DNA of 64,000 nucleotides from Novosphingobium sp. (GTDB taxonomy: Bacteria; Pseudomonadota; Alphaproteobacteria; Sphingomonadales; Sphingomonadaceae), in NCBI GenBank assembly GCA_024236215.1, contig JACKKX010000005.1:248001-312000 (forward strand). The letters are read 5' to 3'. The position numbers and the translations under genes are program-made. Positions 55,769 to 64,000 of the stretch are shown here, piece by piece (position 1 is the stretch's first letter; every line of letters starts with the position of its first letter). The notes under the pieces were generated by a model. It saw only the letters and a program-made list of their open reading frames with translations, was not told where the DNA came from and did no database searches.

Positions 55769-56545
55769 TCATGCAGGCTTTGCCCTCTTGGATTTCGCTT
55801 TGCTTACCTGCCCAGAGGGACAGACACGAACTTGTAGATGGCCGGTTTCAGTTCTTCGCGATTCGAAGCCCCCTGCAGTTTCAACCAAGTCGCTCAACTT
55901 GCCCTGACCATATGTTCTGGGATCAAAGTCGGAGGCAAGCGCAGCAAGCCGCTGCCCAACCCGACCTAAAGGCACCCAACCGCCTTCATCATCCAACTGC
56001 AAAATAGCGGTTCGGATCAAAGACATCGCAGCCGTCGGTGGCTTCTTAACGTTGGCTGGACGGGCATCCTGACGCTCTGGCTCATCTAACGCTGGCACCT
56101 CGGGCAGCAGATTTTCAGTGTAGATGAAGCGACGACATGCTTGTCGAAAGCTTTCTGGCGTTTTCTGCTCGCCAAACCCGTAGACATCGATGCCCTGTTC
56201 CCGGATGCGTGATGCCAAGCCCGTAAAGTCACTATCTGAAGATATGAGACAAAAGGCGTCAAACCGACCTGTGTGCAACAGGTCCATGGCGTCAATGACC
56301 AAGGCGATATCCGAGGCATTCTTCCCGCTTGTGTATGCAAAGCTTTGGTGCGCCTTGATCGCATGAGTTGCGAGCACCTCTGCCCAGGATTTCAGTCTGG
56401 TTCCGGAGAAATCCCCGTATATGCGCCGAACGCTTGCTTCACCGATCTTCGCTATCTCCTCAAAGAGACGGGGTGCGATCCGCGAGGAAGCGTTATCCGC
56501 ATCAATCAATACGGCAAGTCTAGGGGTGCGCTGTTCAGTAGCCAT
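55769..56545 (-). CDS. NYN domain (PIN-like) ribonuclease with C-terminal LOTUS/OST-HTH
   Basis: A 258-residue protein. The NYN domain (about 8-150, LabA-like) keeps its acidic residues: D15/D17 (LIDADNAS), D79/D85 (NASDIALVIDAMD) and D104/D106 (ISSDSDFTGL). The C-terminal domain (about 180-245; AAMSLIRTAILQLDDEGGW) matches OST-HTH/LOTUS RNA-binding modules. Bacterial NYN-LOTUS proteins are poorly characterised; RNA cleavage or sequestration is likely. It is in the minus-strand run of island genes. Confidence 0.85.
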   Translation of the reverse strand: MATEQRTPRLAVLIDADNASSRIAPRLFEEIAKIGEASVRRIYGDFSGTRLKSWAEVLATHAIKAHQSFAYTSGKNASDIALVIDAMDLLHTGRFDAFCLISSDSDFTGLASRIREQGIDVYGFGEQKTPESFRQACRRFIYTENLLPEVPALDEPERQDARPANVKKPPTAAMSLIRTAILQLDDEGGWVPLGRVGQRLAALASDFDPRTYGQGKLSDLVETAGGFESRRTETGHLQVRVCPSGQVSKAKSKRAKPA

Positions 56546-56587
56546 TTTCAGACATTGCCCTAAATCAGCTTTATCAAAAGATAAAAT

Positions 56588-57253
56588 TCAACCCGATGAT
56601 GACTTTGTCTGGAATTCCTGCAAGCGCCTCCTGACGATGACCTTGTCGGACGAAATCCTAAGCAAGCGCTTGGCTCTATCGTGGGCAAATTCATCGACCC
56701 CAAGGACTATGAGTGTGATGCCGTTCAGCGGCAACAATTCGCGGCGGCGCGCGTCATAACGTCGGCGCTGCTCTCCGCGGGGAACTCCAGAGACAGTCGG
56801 CTTGTCATCGAAAAAGCCGACACGTTCTTTGTGCTGACGCTCGTGATATTCGACGACAAGCCTTAGTTCCGGATAAAAGCCATCGACCGGTAAAGGCCTT
56901 CGGTTCCCGCGCAGATCGGGATCTCCGGTAAGAAACGGAAAGCAATGCTGACGCACGGCCTTCATCCCGAGAAACTCATCGCAAAGGTCGAGAACATATT
57001 GCTCGTCGCGGACAGACACCCTTGGCTTCGCGTCAAAGGCCTTCTTGACCGACCGAAAGTTTGAAGGCTCTCCGCATAACCTCGCCATGACATTTTCCAT
57101 GTCTGCGTGTTGACTGCTCCCGCGCATGACCTCCCAGCGGCCATTGTGCGAATGCCAACCGAGTCCCGCAGCTCGAAGGGCAGCGCGAAACCGCTTTGGA
57201 TCTACACCGTTGGCATTCGCCATCTCGACGGCGGTAATCAGTTGATCTGACAT
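56588..57253 (-). CDS. Putative Vsr/DUF559-like endonuclease with N-terminal HTH
   Basis: A 221-residue protein. Residues 1-45 look like a small HTH (VDPKRFRAALRAAGLGWHSH). The second half has the PD-(D/E)XK-like line LPVDGFYPELRLVVEYHERQ (D124, E135), then FFDDKPTVSGVPRGEQRRRY, as in very-short-patch-repair and DUF559 nucleases, followed by a conserved arginine cluster (YDARRRELLPLNGI). It probably cuts DNA. It lies 19 bp downstream of the M15-like gene. Confidence 0.7.
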   Translation of the reverse strand: MSDQLITAVEMANANGVDPKRFRAALRAAGLGWHSHNGRWEVMRGSSQHADMENVMARLCGEPSNFRSVKKAFDAKPRVSVRDEQYVLDLCDEFLGMKAVRQHCFPFLTGDPDLRGNRRPLPVDGFYPELRLVVEYHERQHKERVGFFDDKPTVSGVPRGEQRRRYDARRRELLPLNGITLIVLGVDEFAHDRAKRLLRISSDKVIVRRRLQEFQTKSSSG

Positions 57254-57272
57254 TTTGCTGCCCAGTCATTCA

Positions 57273-57920
57273 TCACGCGAGCCCGCTGACCATTGCTGCT
57301 TCAATGCCAGCCCAGTCCTGCTCGTGCGATCCTGAATTATTCGGCATCCCAGCCTTGGTTAAACAGCCCTTGGGATTGGTGTAACTGTCGATCCGACGTT
57401 CCGGCTCCTCCCGCCAAGCTATGTTCACCGCCCAAAACTTCGGAAAAAAATAGAGGCTTGAATAGGGCAAATGGTCGTGGATCCACCAGGCAAGCTTTCG
57501 CCAATCACCTTCATTCTGAAATGCATCCCAGAACGCCGGAACTACGACGCACGCCGTTGCCCCCATTCGCCCCGCCGAATCCCGACGATCCCAAATGTGG
57601 CCAGCGAAATTGGCATCGTTCGAAGCGCAGTTATATCCGCCTTTTCCTGCTACTTGCATCTCATTGCCCAGCCCGTTGACTTCGCACGAGCGAAAAGCAG
57701 ATCGGACAGCGATGCGGCCGAACCGATCCTGCAAGGGTTCAAGCAGTTCTTCACAGAGCCTGCTTCCTGCCGCGATAGCCAGGTCAGGATCATCAGGTAC
57801 ATTGTTTAGCCCGTGAACGGCTGCAATGTCGGAGAATAGGAAATCCCGCATGAAGAACGACTTCGACAGCCGAACGCGACCAAAGTCAGCGAGCTTAGAT
57901 ACAGAATCGGGCTTTCTCAT
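57273..57920 (-). CDS. M15/hedgehog-like peptidase domain protein
   Basis: A 215-residue protein resembling the D-Ala-D-Ala-metallopeptidase fold: IAVRSAFRSCEVNGLGNEMQ recalls the SGYRS..N of M15, and HIWDRRDSAGRMGATACVVV and LAWWIHDHLPYSSLYFFPKF hold potential zinc-binding His and Asp residues. No signal peptide is present, so a wall-lysis role is unlikely unless released with a phage or tail. Motif copy 4 lies 24 nt upstream of the ATG. Confidence 0.6.
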   Translation of the reverse strand: MRKPDSVSKLADFGRVRLSKSFFMRDFLFSDIAAVHGLNNVPDDPDLAIAAGSRLCEELLEPLQDRFGRIAVRSAFRSCEVNGLGNEMQVAGKGGYNCASNDANFAGHIWDRRDSAGRMGATACVVVPAFWDAFQNEGDWRKLAWWIHDHLPYSSLYFFPKFWAVNIAWREEPERRIDSYTNPKGCLTKAGMPNNSGSHEQDWAGIEAAMVSGLA

Positions 57921-57944
57921 AGGATCGGCCTATCGTCATTATGC

Positions 57945-57961
57945 GTCAAAAGCGGTCGTAG
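57945..57961 (-). promoter_or_regulatory. Island motif, copy 4 (24 nt before the M15-like gene)
   Basis: Minus-strand sequence CTACGACCGCTTTTGAC, 24 nt before the start at 57920. It is the most divergent copy. Confidence 0.55.
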
Positions 57962-58078
57962 TAGACGGCCGCCGTTTGCCAAAGTGGTTGGGAGGCGCGC
58001 TAGACGCGTTCCATCCACTCTTGCAGTAGGTTATCAGGCTCTCGGCCAGCATTTGCCAACTGTTATAGTCAGGATGAG

Positions 58079-58711
58079 ATGTCACTAAGTCGTCTGCGCA
58101 ATATCGTGCACCTCGCTGTGCCCACGCTTTTTCGCCAGATCAGTGGGGGACGAGTACGATGCGAAAGCGAGGCAACTCTTCAGCTACACCTCGGACGCAT
58201 AATTTCGTCGGCCGCCGATCTCGAGATTATCAGCGAGCGGGAGACATTTTCTGTCGAACTAGAAAAGCCGCTGCGGAGCAATGGCGGCAAGCGAGGGCGG
58301 ATCGACGTTTGGTTTCGACTTACAGACGGTGATGGCCGCGAATGGCGTTGTGCAATCGAGCTCAAGTTTTTCAAACGGGAAAATCACCGCGAACCAAACA
58401 ATCGCTACGACGTGTTCAAGGACATCGCCAGGCTAGAGCAGTGCGCAGATGTCGCGGATCTAGGGTTCATGTTGGTGGCGACCGATCATCGACATTATGT
58501 CGACCAGACAAGCTACTCCAGCGACACGAGCGATTTCGATTTTCGCCATGGGCGAGAGTATGCAGGAGGAACCGCCCTTACCTACAAGACCGGCGCGTAT
58601 GGGCCACCGATTACCCTCGCTGGGAATTATGCGTTTGGCTGGTCAGAGTGCAGCTCCGCGCTCCCGTACTTGCTAGTCGAGGTTCCCCCGATCCGGCTTG
58701 GCCCCGCCTGA
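58079..58711 (+). CDS. PD-(D/E)XK restriction-like hypothetical protein
   Basis: A 210-residue protein on the plus strand, convergent to the helicase operon (29 bp apart). The core reads E31 (ESEATLQLHLGRI), D76 (GRIDVWFR) and E94-L-K96 (CAIELKFFK), the pattern of a complete restriction-endonuclease-like active site. No DNA-recognition domain is apparent. It may be a separate nuclease or an accessory of the neighbouring operon. AGGATGAG precedes the ATG as a possible ribosome-binding site. Confidence 0.75.
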   Translation: MSLSRLRNIVHLAVPTLFRQISGGRVRCESEATLQLHLGRIISSAADLEIISERETFSVELEKPLRSNGGKRGRIDVWFRLTDGDGREWRCAIELKFFKRENHREPNNRYDVFKDIARLEQCADVADLGFMLVATDHRHYVDQTSYSSDTSDFDFRHGREYAGGTALTYKTGAYGPPITLAGNYAFGWSECSSALPYLLVEVPPIRLGPA

Positions 58712-58740
58712 GAAATTGACACTCTAACAAACCGAACCAA

Positions 58741-61700
58741 TCACGGTTCGAGCTTGATCTGCAATTCTTCGAGAGCAGCCACGTCGACGCCCTCGTCAAC
58801 GAGACGGTCAAGATAGGCCAGCAGGTCGTCTTGCCGCGGCTGCCCAAATGCCAGCCGATAGAGTGTCAGGCTGCGTTTGAGCCAACGTAGCCGCGTGTTT
58901 TCTCGACTCATGGGTAGCATTGGTACGCGGCGCTCGACCTTTACCGGACCATCAAAAACCCAGTACGGAACAAGTTCGGATTTGCTCGTGGTAGCGCGTT
59001 TGGCCGCGTTGAACATCGCCTCCCATGGGTCTGCCGGTGGCTTTGTAGACGTGCGGATTGCATCGGCATGAGCTCTGGCAACATTATGCCGGACCGCATG
59101 TCCTTTGAACCGGTGAACACGCCCTTCCCTTTGCTCAAGATCGACCGGGTTCCCTGGGAGATTCCAATGATAGACTCGATAGCAATAGGGGTGAAAATCC
59201 AAGCCTTCCTGACCGATCGATGTCGTGGCCAGCACAAATGGTCTGAAAGGCGAATTGAACGCATCTCGCACGCTTCCGAGCCGCACGGTTCCGCCTTCCT
59301 CGTCCTTGTATTCAGCTAATCGCATAGCGAAGCGACCGCGCATCCTGATGGACGGATGAAAGACGACCTTGCCGTCCTCAACTCCCACATCATCGACATC
59401 AATCTGGGAGGGGCGGACTGACAAGGCGTGGGTCATGGCCGCGGCCACGCCGGCGACACGTTCACGCTCGGAGCTCCCGGCCAAACCCTCGCCTTCGACA
59501 AGATAATGGGCGTACTCGTCGAGCACTGACTGGAGGTTGTGCTCGACACCATGCGTCAATGCGCTGCGCCAGTAATGGTCATCGCGCTCTTGCCGTAGGA
59601 GAGCAACGGCGTCGTGCTGATTGAAGAGCGCCCGAAAACCCCAAGCGATTGATGCCGCGGCGTCCATCAAATGCGGATCATCCCACGCCAGTCCTGGCGC
59701 AATGCGATGGAGCGCGCGCAATGCACAGACAGCCGGACTTCCCAAGGCTACATCGACCAGTAGATCCAGCGTGTCGTTGTCGAGCTCCCCGAGCGATGCC
59801 TCGGTTGCAGTCCTCCGCAACTCGGCGATGTGCTCTCGAAAGCCTTCCTCCTGGATCGTCCATCTGTAACCGAGATACTGCAGCCACCCGGAAGATTTGG
59901 TCTTCAACAATACGTCGATCGTTGCCGGTGTGGACCATTCTGCATCCCTGCCAGCTGCTTCTTCGCCATTTTCCTTGGCGAACAGGTGCCCCAGGGCAGT
60001 ACGAATACGATCCGCAATCGCTGCGCGCATTTCTTCAACCGACAATTGTTCCGGAGCGCCAGAAAAGACGCTTAACGGATCACAGATTCTGGCCAGTGTT
60101 GGTGACGGATAGATCAGGTGCAGCGCGCGCATCGCAGCCGGGCGACCATCTACCAGCTTGAACTGAAGCGGACGGCGGCGCGTGGCTTCCGAGTAGGACC
60201 GAACCACCGACGCTGCCCCCATCCGCCGTTCGGCTTCGTAGGAAAGCAGTGCGGCAAGCGCATCGGGCACCATCTGCCATGCAGAAAAGACAAGCGCTTT
60301 CGTAGCCGGTGTGCCCTCAGATGCCGGGCCATAATATGTTACCGCCGGGGGAAGCCAGAGGTGCTGATGGAGCCCTGAATCAAACAAATCAGCCATCAAT
60401 GCTCGAAGGCGCCCATTAGCCGGATCAATCGGCTGATAAGCTTCGACCTGTTCGCGACTGATGCCCAGCGCCTGCGCATCGCTCAACGCTGATATCAGGG
60501 CCGGGTTCGAATTTGCGGCTTTATCCTTCAGGCGATGCTTTAGCGTGTAATCACGCATAAAATTCAGGAGGTAAGGTGCGGACTTCCAATACTCGATGAT
60601 TTCGCGCGCATCGACGGCTCGCGCGACGCGGGCAAACGCTTCGGCCTGATGAAGATCGGCAGGTGCGAGCGGCACGTTGATCGATGGCTCAGCCAGCATC
60701 GAATCTCGTTCAGCAGTACTGCCAACGCGCTCGGTGCGCGCCATAACGCGCTTCAGTGTACGCTGAACCTTGTTGCGCGCGCGCTTGGCGTCGGTCGCGC
60801 TTGTCGGCAGTTGCTGGAGTAGCTTACGAAAGCGGCGCATTTCGCGGTCAAGTTCGACCTTGATGGTCGCCCCCTTATCGCGCCCGTAGAGGAACTCGAT
60901 TGTTTCAAGGAAGTCCTCGTAATGATCGCCGTCATCAGGCTCATCGCCCGAGAGCGTGAGCATCTTGTAGGGAGTTGCGGAGAGTAGAAGGGTGCGTGCG
61001 CTGGCTGTATCGTCAGAATAGTCAAACAGGGCCCTTGCGAGCTCGGCCGGCTCCCCCTCACCGCGCAGCAATTCCCGAAAACGTTGGAATTCGTCGAGGA
61101 TGATAAGATCTGGCTTAAGCGCACTGACGCAAGCGTGCGATAGCTTGCTCCGTAGCGCCCCGATTACCTCGTTTCGTTTCCAACGCTTCTCGTCAGGGTA
61201 TGTTGGCTGGCGGCGCGGGAACAGCGAGATCATTTCGTCGATTGCCGACAACAGCGATGCATCTTGACGGACTGCGTCGTGGAAGTTCGAAACTATCGTC
61301 GGATCAATACCCTCAAGTGACATGCTACCGACGCACGCATCCCAGCGTCCATTCCCGGCGTCCACTTGCAGCGCGTTTCTGAGCGGCGTGAACGAAAAGC
61401 CCATGGCTTCAAGCAGGCGATGCAAGAGCGCCCGTTCTTCAACGACCCCGGTGGTAGATCGAAGATTGAACGTGGTTCCAGGCGTGAGGCTGATGAAATT
61501 GACCTTGTTCGCAGACAGATCTTGTTCGCCGCGAAGCTGCAATGGCACCAAGGTCATGCGAGTGGGCAAGGCCATCGCACGCTTTCCCAATACATTGAGA
61601 CGATTGAGATTTTGCGCGGCGATGGCCTGATTGGAGCAGATGTAAAGAATGTCGATCCGCTTTGATCGATTCCACAACGCTTCGATGGTCTTGGCGATCA

Positions 61701-61866
61701 CCCCGCGGGCAACCATGGTTTTGCCCAGACCCACTTCGTCTGCGACCAGGAACTGACGCACGGGATCAGCGCCATGCAAACGGTCGAACACATACTCTAC
61801 CGTGCGACGCTGAAAGCGCTTGAGTTGAGCGAGTGCGGCGCCCGCGTCGAACGGCTCATTCTCCAT
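58741..61866 (-). CDS. SF2 helicase of a PLD/helicase restriction-like operon
   Basis: A 1041-residue SNF2/SF2-type helicase. Walker A is DEVGLGKT (43-50), Walker B DEFQ (258-261), motif III SATP (296-299). In the C-terminal RecA domain there are ATTSIGQEGLDFHPYCY and motif VI QREGRVHR (about 912-919). A large insertion separates the two cores. Its start overlaps the PLD gene by 11 bp, so the proteins are made together. A role as translocase for the adjacent nuclease-like PLD is likely by comparison with other PLD/helicase defence modules. Confidence 0.9.
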   Translation of the reverse strand: MENEPFDAGAALAQLKRFQRRTVEYVFDRLHGADPVRQFLVADEVGLGKTMVARGVIAKTIEALWNRSKRIDILYICSNQAIAAQNLNRLNVLGKRAMALPTRMTLVPLQLRGEQDLSANKVNFISLTPGTTFNLRSTTGVVEERALLHRLLEAMGFSFTPLRNALQVDAGNGRWDACVGSMSLEGIDPTIVSNFHDAVRQDASLLSAIDEMISLFPRRQPTYPDEKRWKRNEVIGALRSKLSHACVSALKPDLIILDEFQRFRELLRGEGEPAELARALFDYSDDTASARTLLLSATPYKMLTLSGDEPDDGDHYEDFLETIEFLYGRDKGATIKVELDREMRRFRKLLQQLPTSATDAKRARNKVQRTLKRVMARTERVGSTAERDSMLAEPSINVPLAPADLHQAEAFARVARAVDAREIIEYWKSAPYLLNFMRDYTLKHRLKDKAANSNPALISALSDAQALGISREQVEAYQPIDPANGRLRALMADLFDSGLHQHLWLPPAVTYYGPASEGTPATKALVFSAWQMVPDALAALLSYEAERRMGAASVVRSYSEATRRRPLQFKLVDGRPAAMRALHLIYPSPTLARICDPLSVFSGAPEQLSVEEMRAAIADRIRTALGHLFAKENGEEAAGRDAEWSTPATIDVLLKTKSSGWLQYLGYRWTIQEEGFREHIAELRRTATEASLGELDNDTLDLLVDVALGSPAVCALRALHRIAPGLAWDDPHLMDAAASIAWGFRALFNQHDAVALLRQERDDHYWRSALTHGVEHNLQSVLDEYAHYLVEGEGLAGSSERERVAGVAAAMTHALSVRPSQIDVDDVGVEDGKVVFHPSIRMRGRFAMRLAEYKDEEGGTVRLGSVRDAFNSPFRPFVLATTSIGQEGLDFHPYCYRVYHWNLPGNPVDLEQREGRVHRFKGHAVRHNVARAHADAIRTSTKPPADPWEAMFNAAKRATTSKSELVPYWVFDGPVKVERRVPMLPMSRENTRLRWLKRSLTLYRLAFGQPRQDDLLAYLDRLVDEGVDVAALEELQIKLEP

Positions 61867-63703
61867 TGCCGGACTCCTCCAGTACGGCGCGGAATGTCTG
61901 CCAGAGAACCCGAAACTCTTCGGGTATTGGGTCTGCGCCTTCCGTATTTGCCTCTGTTAGCCTGGTCATCAGACGATCGACCGCATCCAGGCGCCCATCC
62001 TTGGCGCAAAGGGCCCGGACGAGTTCCTCGAGTAACGGCTCATCGTCGGCCACGGCCATGGCCCACCCTGCCCCACTGCCGCTTCCATCGGCAGCTAATG
62101 CCGCCGCAAACGGATCACCGAGTGCGGTGAGCAAGAGCCTCAAATAGCGCAGGAATGTTTTGCGATCATTGATCACCGATCGCATAATCGCTGCGTCGCG
62201 CTCGGCCGGTAGGCCCTCAATCGGCAAGCCGGTGCTAAAAAGGACGCTTTGACCGGTTGCCCGTTCCTTCATTTCAATCGCCAGAAAACGTGTGACATCG
62301 GCGAGCGCAACCACACCCAAGTCCAAAGCCTCACCGGCTTCCAGTGATGCCTGGGCATCCCTGGAGTGCCCTTCCCCTCGGGTTATCGGCCAAACCCGCA
62401 CTCGGTTGATGTTCGCAAGTGCAATGCCTCCAGCAGGCGGAATTAGCCACATGCGCCAATTGCCTGGGCCCTCGGTCACGTCTGCTTCACAACGGATGCT
62501 GAGGCATCCGCGGGCAAGTGCCCGCCGGGCATCAAGGAGCACCCTTTCAGCAGCACGCTCGGAGGCGTCAGCAGCAGCCAATTCTCCTGGAACGTAAGCA
62601 CGAGTGAGACGCCCGAACCCGTTCTCGCCGAGAATGGCCTCGATCGACCCCAGCTTTGACGTCTTACCCGTGAACGTGATGAAGAACTCGACATTTCGCC
62701 CTGAGATGAACGCGGGTTTAGTCGCATTGCCGGAGCCTAAGGTCAGACGGGTATCCCAGCTGTGCTCAGCGACAATTATCTTGGCGTGGAGCCCTTCCAA
62801 AGCTCCCGAAATAGCTTCCTCGCCATCTTCACGCTCGGCCATTTCATCCAGAACCGCGACATGTGCGAAATCGTCGAGTGTTTCGGCAGCTATGCAGGCA
62901 AGCTGATCGGGCCTGCTTATCAAGATTTCGGCGGAGCGGCGCGCCTTTCCAGCCAACATCGATAACGCGTCATCGTCGCAAAATGGCGAGACCACACCGA
63001 TGCGCGTGCATTCCGGCGGCTGCCAAGGCCGTCCTCCCAGCCCGTTGACTGCGAACTCAAATTTTTCACAGGCATCGGGCAATGACCACTCGGCGTAGCG
63101 CATGTCTTCGGCGAGTTCCGAAGTGAGCGCCCGCTGCTCATCCGGGACCGGGCTGACCGCGAGATCTGGGAGCGCGGAGAGCAACGCGTACAACGGACGG
63201 TTCTGGGCCTTAGGCTGGCGAGTGCGGCGTCCGTCGAGACGCACGGCTATGTCCCATGACCTGTCGCGCGTAAGATTGCGTGACAATACGAGCACCCTGA
63301 GAACATCATCGCCCTCTTCGTCCAATGGCTTGAACCGCAGCGCCCAGATTTTCGGATGGAAGCTACCCTCTCCTGGCGCTTGGACTTCGACGATAACCTT
63401 CTCAAGCAACGAGCAAAGTCGAGATTGTTGGGCAAGCCCCGCATGGATTTGACCTGCCTCGGCGAAGACGGCCAAGCGCCCCGAAATCCGTTCTGCTCCC
63501 TCGAGCAGAGCAATAGGATGCTGCAGAATTTCCTCTCTATTGTCGGCGGCAAACAATGCCAGGCTGACCGGCACGGCTAGCGCCGTCTCAAAATCGAGTG
63601 AGAATGTCGTCGCCACGCCGGCATCGAAGCGATACCCGGGGGGAGCCTGAAGGCTATCGCCGTAGAGAAGCCGGTTTTCGGGATCGAGCGTCGCCCTGTT
63701 CAA
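61856..63703 (-). CDS. Phospholipase D-fold protein (two HxK motifs)
   Basis: A 615-residue protein. TTG 63703 is chosen as start because it overlaps the upstream stop (TTGA) and is preceded by GAAGGA; a longer reading from ATG 63781 would overlap the upstream gene by 82 bp. Two PLD half-sites are visible: FHPKIWAL with a later SRNL (H116, K118, N143) and LHAKIIVAE with GSGNAT (H306, K308, about 323-328). This is the arrangement of a PLD-type nuclease dimer in one chain. It lies between a DUF6361-like gene and the helicase. Confidence 0.85.
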   Translation of the reverse strand: MNRATLDPENRLLYGDSLQAPPGYRFDAGVATTFSLDFETALAVPVSLALFAADNREEILQHPIALLEGAERISGRLAVFAEAGQIHAGLAQQSRLCSLLEKVIVEVQAPGEGSFHPKIWALRFKPLDEEGDDVLRVLVLSRNLTRDRSWDIAVRLDGRRTRQPKAQNRPLYALLSALPDLAVSPVPDEQRALTSELAEDMRYAEWSLPDACEKFEFAVNGLGGRPWQPPECTRIGVVSPFCDDDALSMLAGKARRSAEILISRPDQLACIAAETLDDFAHVAVLDEMAEREDGEEAISGALEGLHAKIIVAEHSWDTRLTLGSGNATKPAFISGRNVEFFITFTGKTSKLGSIEAILGENGFGRLTRAYVPGELAAADASERAAERVLLDARRALARGCLSIRCEADVTEGPGNWRMWLIPPAGGIALANINRVRVWPITRGEGHSRDAQASLEAGEALDLGVVALADVTRFLAIEMKERATGQSVLFSTGLPIEGLPAERDAAIMRSVINDRKTFLRYLRLLLTALGDPFAAALAADGSGSGAGWAMAVADDEPLLEELVRALCAKDGRLDAVDRLMTRLTEANTEGADPIPEEFRVLWQTFRAVLEESGNGE

Positions 63704-64000
63704 CGCTTGAGATCCTTCAGATGGCTCTGTGCGATTGACCAGCGAAACTGAAGCCTTCCAGTTCCGGATGCTCCTTGCCAACGGTCCCGCGCACTCTTGT
63801 TTGCAAACCGGGATTGCCCCTTCTTGAGCCTCCTCTCACGCGTCATGACGAGCGCGCTTGCTGCGTCACGATTGCGGCCTAATCCTCCCTCCTTCCGCAC
63901 CAAGGCCACCCATTCGGTGACAAACCGCTTGGCCGGTTCGAGGACCGAATGTCCGGTATGACGTGTCTCGTGCCAGAAATCGTCCAGCGACCAGGATGCC
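63700..64000 (-). CDS. DUF6361-like protein, C-terminal part (starts beyond the window)
   Basis: The last 99 codons of a gene running in from the right edge. The end reads EWVALVRKEGGLGRNRDAAS, then MTRERRLKKGQSRFANKSAR and WQGASGTGRLQFRWSIAQSH. From memory this matches the C-terminus of DUF6361 proteins, which are often encoded beside PLD and helicase genes. It is coupled to the PLD gene by TTGA. Identity rests on the C-terminus only. Confidence 0.65.
   Translation of the reverse strand, partial: ASWSLDDFWHETRHTGHSVLEPAKRFVTEWVALVRKEGGLGRNRDAASALVMTRERRLKKGQSRFANKSARDRWQGASGTGRLQFRWSIAQSHLKDLKR

Noticed and set aside
50220-64000. Integrase or CRISPR-Cas genes in the island
   Set aside because: I searched for tyrosine or serine recombinase motifs and for regularly spaced repeats in this part and found neither; the only recombinase is the IS110 transposase, and the Xer gene at 3761 is core.

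Overview
The window is a stretch of high-GC alphaproteobacterial chromosome, most likely from the Sphingomonadales. This is inferred from the gene order rph-rdgB-hemW, the small S24-type repressor family, the repertoire (DmdC-like acyl-CoA dehydrogenase with a MerR regulator, tandem TraB/GumN proteins, PPDK next to GlyQS) and the composition; a genus cannot be fixed from the sequence alone. Genes are tightly packed, with many 4-bp ATGA/GTGA overlaps.

From 1 to 50.2 kb the content is core chromosome. In order: hrcA-grpE (partial) on the minus strand; rph-rdgB-hemW-xer; dedA, gshB, yraN and rsmI on the minus strand, divergent from an LpoA-like lipoprotein; parE; a MoxR/GFA/DUF817/VWA block; amj and namZ (cell-wall functions); tyrS; a PilZ protein; MFS-cysK-dienelactone hydrolase; an acyl-CoA dehydrogenase with a MerR regulator; hisI; a frameshifted comF; ppdK and glyQS; an XRE regulator/membrane protein pair; two TraB/GumN proteins; rplY-pth-ychF; a small His-rich and outer-membrane pair; mutL; and the elongasome operon mreB-mreC-mreD-mrdA-rodA.

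At 50144-50219 lies an intact tRNA-Lys(CTT). Everything to its right (50.2-64 kb) has the look of an integrated genomic island: composition is visibly more AT-rich, no housekeeping genes occur, and an 11-bp copy of the tRNA 3' end recurs at 54234. The island carries a LexA/CI-like repressor whose catalytic Ser and Lys are replaced, an IS110-family transposase, a phosphatase-ADP-ribosylglycohydrolase fusion, several nuclease-fold proteins (PD-(D/E)XK twice or three times, GIY-YIG, NYN/PIN plus LOTUS), an M15-like peptidase, and a large minus-strand operon encoding a DUF6361-like protein, a two-motif phospholipase D-fold protein and a 1041-residue SF2 helicase. The last three look like a restriction-like anti-phage system.

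The most striking unexplained signal is a 17-18 bp motif (consensus ATGCGACCAATTTTGAC) that occurs four times in the island. Each time it lies exactly 24 nt upstream of a minus-strand ATG: genes starting at 54114, 54984 and 57920, and an apparently truncated gene starting at 52541 beside the IS110 copy. This suggests a shared promoter/operator, and perhaps a common regulator, for otherwise unrelated cargo genes.
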